A stretch of 11,045 bases of DNA from assembly GCA_003485955.1 (NCBI GenBank), contig DNHH01000091.1, positions 1 to 11,045 on the forward strand, read 5' to 3'. Numbering within the stretch: position 1 is the stretch's first letter; each line of letters opens with the position of its first letter. Made by a program: the position numbers and the translations under genes. The notes under the pieces are model-generated. The model was not told where the DNA came from. It worked only from the letters and a program-made list of their open reading frames with translations, and ran no database searches. The DNA comes from Opitutia bacterium (lineage in GTDB: Bacteria; Verrucomicrobiota; Verrucomicrobiia; Opitutales; UBA953). This document shows, piece by piece, positions 1-5,994 of the stretch.

Positions 1-671
1 TTCGGGGCAAAGCCGCCTTCATCGCCCACGGAAGTGGAAAGGCCCTGTGTCTTAAGAACTTTTTTCAACGCGTGGAAGACTTCTGTGCCCATGCGCAATG
101 CTTCGCGGAAAGTCGGCGCACCGCGCGGGACGATCATGAATTCTTGAATGTCGACCGGTGCATCGGAGTGAGCGCCACCATTCATGATATTCATGAGAGG
201 GATTGGGAGCACTTTAGCGTTGGGTCCGCCAATATAGCGGTAAAGCGGCATGTTGCGCGCTTTGGCAGCCGCATGAGCTGCCGCCATCGAAACACCCAAA
301 ATTGCATTTGCGCCAAGCTTCGACTTGTTCTTAGTGCCATCGATTTCAAGCATCGCATGGTCAACGCCGAGCTGATCGCAGGCATCAAAACCAAGTAACT
401 CTGGAGCGAGGATGTCGTTCACATTGCCGACTGCTTTGAGAACACCTTTGCCGCCGTAGCGCTTCTTTGGATCAATACCTTTCGCAAATTCTTTCGCGGG
501 CACAGTGCCATCTCTTAACTCATGTGCCTCATGCGTGCCAGTGGATGCACCTGAGGGTACAGCTGCACGACCGAGAGCGCCGCCGGATAAGACAACATCG
601 ACTTCGAGAGTGGGGTTACCGCGAGAGTCTAAGATTTCGCGGGCTTTAATATCTACAATGGTAGTGGTCAT
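1..671 (-). CDS. eno: Enolase, N-terminal 223 residues (3' end beyond window)
   Basis: Enolase (2-phosphoglycerate hydratase, EC 4.2.1.11) interconverts 2-phosphoglycerate and phosphoenolpyruvate in cytoplasmic glycolysis and gluconeogenesis, with Mg2+. The translation opens with the family's REILDSRGNPTLEVDV block (residues 11-26), followed by the mobile catalytic loop SGAST (40-44). NGGAHSDAPVDIQEFM spans 164-179, carrying the active-site His168 and Glu178, and GDEGGFAP (216-223) contains the proton-shuttle glutamate region. The reading frame is still open at base 1, so roughly half of the usual ~430 residues is visible. The ATG at 671 gives the normal enolase N-terminus; no Shine-Dalgarno sequence precedes it. 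One oddity is about 12 extra residues after ELRDG (around residues 56-68) compared with E. coli enolase. The gene lies downstream of tRNA-Val and its terminator, so it probably has its own promoter, which I could not identify. Identity is certain; only the C-terminal half is unseen. Confidence 0.97.
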   Translation of the reverse strand, partial: MTTTIVDIKAREILDSRGNPTLEVDVVLSGGALGRAAVPSGASTGTHEAHELRDGTVPAKEFAKGIDPKKRYGGKGVLKAVGNVNDILAPELLGFDACDQLGVDHAMLEIDGTKNKSKLGANAILGVSMAAAHAAAKARNMPLYRYIGGPNAKVLPIPLMNIMNGGAHSDAPVDIQEFMIVPRGAPTFREALRMGTEVFHALKKVLKTQGLSTSVGDEGGFAP

Positions 672-743
672 GGATAGAAGTTGGACTCAATGGGTAGCGG
701 TACAGACGGGGGTAGGTCAAGACAGCCTCAACCGACTTGCACG

Positions 744-773
744 AAACAAAGCGGCCCGCCAGAAGGCGGGCCG
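744..773 (-). terminator. Intrinsic terminator downstream of tRNA-Val
   Basis: A perfect 9-bp GC-rich stem (752-760 paired with 765-773) closes a 4-base loop. On the minus strand it is followed by the T-rich run CTTTGTTT (751-744). It starts five bases after the CCA end of the tRNA, so it should end the tRNA transcript before eno. On the plus strand the hairpin is followed by GAAAAG... rather than T's, so termination is expected only on the minus strand. The T tract is interrupted, so some read-through into eno is possible. Confidence 0.65.
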
Positions 774-778
774 AAAAG

Positions 779-855
779 TGGTGGGAATAGCAGGACTCGA
801 ACCTGCGACATCCTGCATGTCATGCAGGCGCTCTAACCAACTGAGCTATATTCCC
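779..855 (-). tRNA. tRNA-Val (anticodon GAC), CCA encoded
   Basis: The 77-base minus-strand sequence folds into a complete cloverleaf. The acceptor stem is GGGAATA/TATTCCC, the D stem GCTC/GAGC, the anticodon stem CCTGC/GCAGG and the T stem GCAGG/CCTGC with loop TTCGAGT; all pairs are Watson-Crick. The anticodon loop ATGACAT places GAC at positions 34-36, which reads valine codons GUC and GUU. Discriminator A and the 3' CCA are encoded in the DNA (782-779). The gene sits alone between yebC and eno, followed at once by a hairpin terminator. No duplicated 3' tRNA fragment or integrase is visible nearby, so the site appears unoccupied by an integrated element. Confidence 0.97.
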
Positions 856-941
856 GTAAATACCGACTACTGAGAAAAGGAACTTAGGGGGCCTTGGCAA
901 GCACGGCTTGGAGTCACGCCAGAATCCACAACCCTGGGCCC

Positions 942-1682
942 TCAACCGAGCAATTTAGGGTCTATCTCGTGATTACCATGCACAGCCTTCACGTCGTCCA
1001 ATGCCTCGATAGCATCAATAAGTTCGAGCACCCCCTTGGCTACAGCAGCGTCAGTTATAGGCACATAAAGGTTAGGAACATAGGCGAGCTCGCTCGAGGC
1101 AGGCTTGAGTCCTTTATCCTCCAACGCTTTAGCAAGGGTGTAGTAATCAGACACCGCACAAAGAACTTCAAAGTGATCGCTATGGTTGATGACGTCTTCG
1201 GCGCCCGCGTTCAGCGCAAGCTCCATCAAAGCATCTTCGGTAATCGCATCTGCGGAGAGCAGGATTTGACCTTTGCGGTGAAAGCCGTGCGAAACTGCAC
1301 CCGCTTGAGCCATATTGCCGCCATGCTCTGCAAAGGCATGGCGAACTTCCGCAGCGATGCGGTTCTTATTATCCGTGGTTACTTCAATAATCAGACCGAC
1401 CCCGCCCGGCGCATAACCTTCATAAGCAAATTCTTCGTAAACGACGCCGGGAATTTCTCCCGTACCTTTTTGAACGGCGCGCTTCACATTATCGGTCGGC
1501 ATGTTGGCGGCTTTAGCCTTATCCAGAACCGTCCGTAGCCGTGCATTTGAATCGGGATTTCCGCCGCCAGCTTTCGCTGCAAGCGTAAGCTCCTTGGAGA
1601 GAACAGAGAAAATTTTGCCGCGTTTGGCGTCAATGACTGCCTTGTGCCGCTTCGTTGTATGCCATTTGCTATGGCCGCTCAT
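942..1682 (-). CDS. yebC: YebC/PmpR/TACO1-family protein
   Basis: This is a 246-residue cytoplasmic protein of the YebC/PmpR/TACO1 family, the normal size for the family. It starts with the hallmark MSGHSKWH and continues with DAKRGKIFSVLSKELTLAAK (19-38). Other family blocks are AGGGNPDSNARLR (38-50), NMPTDNVKRAVQKGTGE (60-76) and YEGYAPGGVGLIIEVTTDNKNR (89-110, residue 90 being G...Y region of the acidic central domain). Relatives were first described as DNA-binding transcriptional regulators. More recent work links the family to relief of ribosome stalling on proline-rich stretches, which fits mitochondrial TACO1. The gene follows yidC by 18 bases, so the two are probably cotranscribed. 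The ATG at 1682 is fixed by the conserved N-terminus; there is no Shine-Dalgarno sequence upstream. Assignment to the family is firm; which molecular role applies here is not known. Confidence 0.95.
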   Translation of the reverse strand: MSGHSKWHTTKRHKAVIDAKRGKIFSVLSKELTLAAKAGGGNPDSNARLRTVLDKAKAANMPTDNVKRAVQKGTGEIPGVVYEEFAYEGYAPGGVGLIIEVTTDNKNRIAAEVRHAFAEHGGNMAQAGAVSHGFHRKGQILLSADAITEDALMELALNAGAEDVINHSDHFEVLCAVSDYYTLAKALEDKGLKPASSELAYVPNLYVPITDAAVAKGVLELIDAIEALDDVKAVHGNHEIDPKLLG

Positions 1683-1700
1683 AATCGGAGTGCGTTTAAA

Positions 1701-3449
1701 TTATGCTTTTGTGGCTACAGTTAATTTGTCACGACGTTGAATCATCCAAGTTTGCCCAATTTGCAATACGTTCTGGAACGTCCAATAAAGGGTAAGCGCC
1801 GCGGGCATGGTGTAACAAATAAGCGGGAACATCATAAGCATAATGGTCATAACCATTTTTTGCGTTTCGTCGGTGCCAGTCGTCGGCGTCATCCGCATCG
1901 ACATCCACATAGTAATTCCCATGAGTAACGGCATTGGATTAACCGGGATAGATCCGAGATGGGCAATCGTGTCTGGGCCAGCTAAGTCGGTGATCCAGAG
2001 GAAAGCCTGCAGGCGCATCTCGGGTGCATTTTGAAAGGCAGAATAAAGGCCAAAGAAAATCGGCATCTGCACAAGGATTGGGAAACAGCCCGCCAGAGGG
2101 TTCACGCCGTGCTCTTTGTAGAGCTTTAGCATTTCTTTTTGAAGCCGCTCAGGATCTTTTTTATATTTTTCCTGCAAGGCCTTCATCGGACCAGCGACTT
2201 TAGCCATATTTTTGGAAGCGCGTAGCTGAGCCGTCGTCAGTGGCCAAGTTACTAACTTTAAAAGCAATGTGAGCAGGAGAATGGAGAAGCCCCAAGCCCA
2301 TGCCCCAGTACCTGCGACGAGCCAGTGGACGCCGCCCAAGATTGCGAGCAAGAGCTTGGCCATCCAGCCGATACCAATAAAGCCAAGGAGCTTAACGAAT
2401 TGCAAAGTATCCACCTGGCCGTCGGAAAGTGCCGAGAGGCGACCGTATTCTTTGGGACCGATATAAAGCACACCCCCGAGCGTACGGGAGCCATCGGCAG
2501 CAACCGGACCTTCCCATGAGGCGAGAGCTCGCACGCTGCGCGCTCCGTCAGAAAGAACGACTGGGAGCACTAACGCCTCTGAGCGTTGACCGCGGACACT
2601 AACATCTGGGCAAAGACTCGCTACGAAGTACTGATTAGCCGACGCCACCCAAGCATGCGATCGCCCAGCCGCAGGAACGAGAAGGCTCTCGGCAAATGCC
2701 TTGTGCGCGAAGAGTCCCAAGAAGCCACTGCTGTCAGTAAAGTCAGAAAGTCCTGAGTGAGCGATATCGACACCATCGGAAACTAAAACGCTCTGGAAAG
2801 TATGGGTGACGTCAGCAATTTCAGGCTGCCAAGTGCCTGTGGAAATCCAGAACTTAGGCACAGGCTTACCAGCAGGCGGCGTGATACGAACGGAGAACTC
2901 AACACCGTGAGGATCTTTATCACCACGGCCAAGGCTTTCCGACCGCAGACGATAACTGCGTTCAATACGCGTACCATCTGGAAGCGCACCTTCTAAACGC
3001 GTCCAGCCATCAGATGACGCAATCGAACGAAAGGCTATACGTATCGGGGTGGGCTTGGCGGTCGCAGAATCTGGCAGGTAAAGCTCGAGCGCTGCGTCAG
3101 GTGCTAAGTTGTTAAAAGTAACCGACTCTTTTGAGCCAACGGCTGTGCGGTGCTGCTTAAGAGCTGCAGTATCTAAGGATCCGCCACGCGTTGTGATTTG
3201 TACATTCAGGACGTCATTCTGAAGTGCTAATATCGTCGCCTTACTCGAGGGCTGCTCTTCTCCCACCGATGGAGTCACGGTCGCAACCGGAAGTGGCGCA
3301 ACAGCCGGTGCCACTGGCGCAGCAACCGCAGACGCAGGCTGAGTGACATGTGCAGCTTTAGTCTGCTCGACGGAATGACTGTTCCAAAAGAGTAAGCCGA
3401 AGGCACCAACGAGACAGAGGATGCCTAGAGTGAGATTTTTGCGGTCCAT
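1701..3449 (-). CDS. yidC: Membrane protein insertase YidC (Oxa1/Alb3 family)
   Basis: YidC inserts and folds inner-membrane proteins, alone or with the Sec translocon. The 582-residue length and layout are those of Gram-negative YidC. It has an N-terminal membrane segment (about 6-22), an Ala/Pro/Val-rich linker (about 37-62), a large periplasmic beta domain (to about 340), and the conserved C-terminal insertase domain (about 360-575). That domain includes WPLTTAQLRASKNM (402-415), EKYKKDPERLQKEMLKLYKE (427-446), NPLAGCFPILVQMPIFFGLY (450-469) and a final hydrophobic helix. The start at 3449 is preferred because YidC proteins normally begin M(D/E)RKN. An in-frame ATG nine bases upstream (3458) would add MGC; neither has a clear Shine-Dalgarno sequence. 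The usual hydrophilic-groove arginine (Arg366 in E. coli) appears as Lys398. It is followed 18 bases later by yebC. The typical partners rnpA and rpmH are not in the window. Confidence 0.96.
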   Translation of the reverse strand: MDRKNLTLGILCLVGAFGLLFWNSHSVEQTKAAHVTQPASAVAAPVAPAVAPLPVATVTPSVGEEQPSSKATILALQNDVLNVQITTRGGSLDTAALKQHRTAVGSKESVTFNNLAPDAALELYLPDSATAKPTPIRIAFRSIASSDGWTRLEGALPDGTRIERSYRLRSESLGRGDKDPHGVEFSVRITPPAGKPVPKFWISTGTWQPEIADVTHTFQSVLVSDGVDIAHSGLSDFTDSSGFLGLFAHKAFAESLLVPAAGRSHAWVASANQYFVASLCPDVSVRGQRSEALVLPVVLSDGARSVRALASWEGPVAADGSRTLGGVLYIGPKEYGRLSALSDGQVDTLQFVKLLGFIGIGWMAKLLLAILGGVHWLVAGTGAWAWGFSILLLTLLLKLVTWPLTTAQLRASKNMAKVAGPMKALQEKYKKDPERLQKEMLKLYKEHGVNPLAGCFPILVQMPIFFGLYSAFQNAPEMRLQAFLWITDLAGPDTIAHLGSIPVNPMPLLMGITMWMSMRMTPTTGTDETQKMVMTIMLMMFPLICYTMPAALTLYWTFQNVLQIGQTWMIQRRDKLTVATKA

Positions 3450-3560
3450 ACAGCCCATCTGACTAAGGGCTGACCTAGCAACGGGTCAAGGTCGGGCGAA
3501 AATCAATCACTGACACCCTCTAAGCCTAGCCAGAACGGCACAGACAAAGCCCCTGAAGCC

Positions 3561-4133
3561 TTAACTACCAGGCTTCGTGGCAGGTAACGCCGCCAGCTCA
3601 GGCGGAAGTTTGTCGGCCGGATAGGTCGGGAAACTTAAGGAAAGAAGAGGGACAAAAGGCACACTAAAACTCGTCTGGCCGCTGGACCGATCAACGAGTG
3701 CGGCGACCGCTACAGGCTTAGCACCTGCGGCGACTAACAAATCAATACACTCTTGGGCGCGCCCGCCACGCGTCACCACGTCTTCGGCAATCAAGACACG
3801 TTCACCGGGCGCGAAGGTAAAGTTTCGTCGCAAAACCAGTCGGTCATTCTCTTTTTCGGCAAACACAAAACGTGCGCCCAATTGGCGCGCTAACTCCTGT
3901 CCGACAACCAAACCGCCCATTGCGGGCGCAAGGACTGTCTGACAGCCATGCGCAGTTAACTTGGCACGCAATAACTCAATCAAGCGCGTGACCTTATCCA
4001 TGTGCTGACAGACTTGTGCACATTGAAAAAAGTGTCCGCTATGCAAACCAGAGCGTAAAACGAAATGCCCTGTAAGCAGTGCCCGCGAGTCGCGGAAAAT
4101 TTGGAGAACTTCTTCGTCAGTAGAGATGGTCAT
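3561..4133 (-). CDS. pyrE: Orotate phosphoribosyltransferase
   Basis: OPRTase (EC 2.4.2.10) transfers ribose 5-phosphate from PRPP to orotate, giving OMP in de novo pyrimidine synthesis in the cytoplasm. The 190 residues match the usual size. The N-terminal GHFVLRSGLHSGHFFQ (22-37) is the orotate-side motif. FAEKENDRLVLRRNF (91-105) is the catalytic flexible-loop block, and VLIAEDVVTRGGR (113-125) is the PRPP-binding motif. The C-terminus ends KPGS, as in many short bacterial PyrE proteins. Arg122 stands where TTGG is more common; the general PRPP motif tolerates Arg at this place. The ATG at 4133 gives the expected N-terminus. A TATTTT box (4146-4141) lies 7 bases upstream with no convincing -35, so a separate near-leaderless transcript is possible. 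Otherwise it is cotranscribed with the upstream membrane protein, 16 bases away. No uracil-type attenuator was seen. Confidence 0.94.
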   Translation of the reverse strand: MTISTDEEVLQIFRDSRALLTGHFVLRSGLHSGHFFQCAQVCQHMDKVTRLIELLRAKLTAHGCQTVLAPAMGGLVVGQELARQLGARFVFAEKENDRLVLRRNFTFAPGERVLIAEDVVTRGGRAQECIDLLVAAGAKPVAVAALVDRSSGQTSFSVPFVPLLSLSFPTYPADKLPPELAALPATKPGS

Positions 4134-4149
4134 ACTTTATAAAATAGGG

Positions 4150-4503
4150 TTAGTCTTTGGGGTTTTCGACAACATGTAACTTATGCAACAATCGATGAAC
4201 GATGGGCGCTAGTAAAATGGATGCGGTTGTTAAAAAGGCGACACCACTAAAAACTGCGTAGCCGGACGCAAAAAGTTTAGCTTCGTCCGTGTGCAGGACG
4301 GAAACCGGGCCCATGCCTGTGAGAATCATACTAGCGTCCAACAGCGCATCAACCCACGGCAGGCCGCAAATAAAGTGATAGCCACAAACGCCTAAGACCA
4401 GCGACAAACTAAGAAAGAGTATCGCAACAATTGAATATACAGCCACGCGCCTAAAAAAATGGTGACGGGGAACAACCGGTTCGTGGCGGGTTTCAAGTCT
4501 CAC
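4150..4503 (-). CDS. Small two-helix membrane protein with ion-channel-like pore loop
   Basis: With a GTG start at 4503 the product is 117 residues. It has a basic N-terminus (HEPVVPRHHFFRR), a first membrane helix (about 20-41) and a re-entrant-looking segment LPWVDALLDASMI (48-60). A TGMGP turn follows (62-66), then a second helix (about 78-102) and a His/Lys-rich tail. This helix-pore loop-helix order resembles the two-pore/ion-channel-2 K+ channel fold, and relatives are sometimes annotated that way. However, the filter is TGMGP rather than TVGYG, so channel activity is doubtful. An ATG at 4608 would extend it to 152 residues, but the added sequence looks non-coding and would overlap the divergent sulfatase start at 4587, so I prefer 4503. 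A G-rich stretch precedes the GTG. It lies 16 bases upstream of pyrE and may share its transcript. The gene is real with good confidence; its function is unknown. Confidence 0.72.
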   Translation of the reverse strand: MRLETRHEPVVPRHHFFRRVAVYSIVAILFLSLSLVLGVCGYHFICGLPWVDALLDASMILTGMGPVSVLHTDEAKLFASGYAVFSGVAFLTTASILLAPIVHRLLHKLHVVENPKD

Positions 4504-4551
4504 ACCCCCACCCTGCCACGCCGCAGGAACTTCGCAAGTGCATCGTGGAAC

Positions 4552-4580
4552 TTGTAGAGATAGCCAATGTCCTTTAAAAT
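4552..4580 (+). promoter_or_regulatory. Putative sigma70-type promoter of sulfatase unit
   Basis: TTGTAG (4552-4557, 3 of 6 consensus bases) and TAAAAT (4575-4580, 5 of 6) are separated by exactly 17 bases on the plus strand. They lie in the divergent gap between the small membrane protein and the sulfatase. A transcription start about 7 bases past the -10 box would fall at 4587, the A of the sulfatase ATG, implying a leaderless or almost leaderless mRNA. The -35 is weak, and the evidence is by eye only. Confidence 0.4.
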
Positions 4581-4586
4581 ACCCCA

Positions 4587-5993
4587 ATGTTACGAAACGT
4601 TCTTGCACTTAGCCTACTCTCTTTAACGGCACTGGGAGCACAAAAACCCAATATCATCATCCTACTCGCCGATGACCTTGGGCCTGGTGAAGTCGGTGCT
4701 TTCGGGCAGACCAAACTCTCAACGCCACGCCTCGACCAAATGGCGCGCGAAGGCCTAAGCTTCGACCGCGCGTATTCCGGCTCATCTGTTTGCGCACCGT
4801 CACGCGGAGCACTCATCACCGGACTGCACACGGGGCGCTCACCAATTCGGGCCAATAAAGAATATCCCACCGGGCAAGAACCCATGCCGCGCGATATTCC
4901 CACAATTGCGAAATCACTAAAAGCTGCAGGCTACGCCACAGGTTGCTTCGGAAAATGGGGCCTCGGTTATCCGGGCTCAGGATCGGAAGCAACCGACCAG
5001 GGCTTCGATCGCTTTTTTGGCTACAACCACCAAGTACATGCCCATGAGTACTTCCCGAAGTTACTCGACGAAGGACGTGCCATCCGCTCGGTGCCTCTGC
5101 AGGAAGGAGAATATGCGGCCACACGCATAACAAACGAAGCACTCACGTGGACGCGTGCTCAAGTTAAAGCCGGAAAGCCTTTCTTCCTTTTCCTCCCAAC
5201 CACCCTGCCCCACGGAAAGCTTCAGGCGACACCTGAGATGCTGGAGCCTTTTGCAGATAAATTCGCCGACAATCCTAATCCAAAAGCCGCTCGCCTCTAC
5301 GCTGCGATGGTTAGCAAGCTGGACTCAGATGCCGGCAAGGTCATGGATTTGCTGAAAGAGCTCGGCATCGATAAAAATACTTTGTTCGTGTTTTGCTCAG
5401 ACAATGGCACGGAGCCTACCTACGGCTATGGGATTGATTACTTTAAGGGTCGCGGTGGCTTACGCGGCGACAAGCGATCGCCTTACGAAGGCGGATTTCG
5501 TACTGCGGAGATTGCTTGGTGGCCTGGCAAAATAAGCCCAGGCAAGCGCACCGATATTCTGACTGCTTCGTGGGACTTCTTCCCCACTGCCTGCGAGCTC
5601 GCTGGCATCACGCCGCCCAAAGGACTCTCTGGGAAAAGTCTCGTCCCAGTCCTCACTGGCAATGGCACCTACAAACCGCATGACTTTCTCTTCTTTGAGT
5701 TTCACGAAGGCCAAACCTGGCAGGTCATTGTTTGGAATAACCGGATGAAGGCCATCCAGCGAAAAATTCTGACCAACAAGCCGCTGCCTATCGAAATTTA
5801 CGATTTGGCAAAAGACCCATCCGAAGCTCGAGATGTTGCCAATGAGCACCCCGAGTTAGTAAAGAAGGCCGAGGAAATCTTCCGACAAGAACATACGCCC
5901 AACATAGCCTTCCCATTGCCAGGCGAAAAAGGCTGGGAAGAGAAAGTTAAGGCAGCTGCGGCGAAAAAGACGAATAAACAGGGCACTAAGTAA
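4587..5993 (+). CDS. Secreted formylglycine-dependent arylsulfatase
   Basis: This is a type I sulfatase (alkaline phosphatase superfamily) that hydrolyses sulfate esters using a formylglycine made from cysteine. The 468 residues begin with a signal peptide (about 1-18, likely cut at LGA|Q), so it acts in the periplasm or outside. The metal-binding LADDLG lies at 27-32. The modification motif CAPSRGALITG starts at Cys69, giving the classical C-x-P-S-R. CFGKWGLG (120-127) holds Lys123, PHG has His209, SDNG (271-274) carries Asp272/Asn273, and KRSPYEGGFR starts at Lys296. GKWGLG has Gly where many sulfatases have a His (GKWHLG); this variant occurs in arylsulfatase A-like groups. The C-terminus is a Lys/Ala-rich tail. 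The substrate (for example a sulfated algal polysaccharide or aryl ester) cannot be read from sequence. Its stop is one base before the gene for its probable activating enzyme. Confidence 0.95.
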   Translation: MLRNVLALSLLSLTALGAQKPNIIILLADDLGPGEVGAFGQTKLSTPRLDQMAREGLSFDRAYSGSSVCAPSRGALITGLHTGRSPIRANKEYPTGQEPMPRDIPTIAKSLKAAGYATGCFGKWGLGYPGSGSEATDQGFDRFFGYNHQVHAHEYFPKLLDEGRAIRSVPLQEGEYAATRITNEALTWTRAQVKAGKPFFLFLPTTLPHGKLQATPEMLEPFADKFADNPNPKAARLYAAMVSKLDSDAGKVMDLLKELGIDKNTLFVFCSDNGTEPTYGYGIDYFKGRGGLRGDKRSPYEGGFRTAEIAWWPGKISPGKRTDILTASWDFFPTACELAGITPPKGLSGKSLVPVLTGNGTYKPHDFLFFEFHEGQTWQVIVWNNRMKAIQRKILTNKPLPIEIYDLAKDPSEARDVANEHPELVKKAEEIFRQEHTPNIAFPLPGEKGWEEKVKAAAAKKTNKQGTK

Positions 5994-5994
5994 T

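Noticed and set aside
691..720. TTGACC (720-715, minus) followed by TACCCA (696-691) as an eno promoter.
   Set aside because: The -10 is too far from consensus; a promoter is likely in this 80-base gap but cannot be placed by eye.
779..855. tRNA-Val as an attachment site for an integrated element.
   Set aside because: No integrase, no duplicated tRNA 3' end and only housekeeping genes on both sides.
894..1538. A 214-residue plus-strand open frame.
   Set aside because: It lies wholly antisense to yebC, whose protein is clearly conserved; the plus-strand translation matches no family.
3461..3489. TTGACC (3489-3484) and TTAGTC (3466-3461), 17 bases apart on the minus strand, as a yidC promoter.
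   Set aside because: The -35 is good, but the -10 matches only one of six consensus bases, and its start site would fall inside the proposed coding start.
3459..3560. Short inverted repeats in the pyrE-yidC gap as a terminator.
   Set aside because: Stems are only 4-5 bases, with mismatches or long loops and no T tract.
4504..4608. Extension of the small membrane gene to the ATG at 4608 (152 residues).
   Set aside because: The added 35 residues look non-coding, have no membrane or family features, and would overlap the divergent sulfatase start and its promoter.
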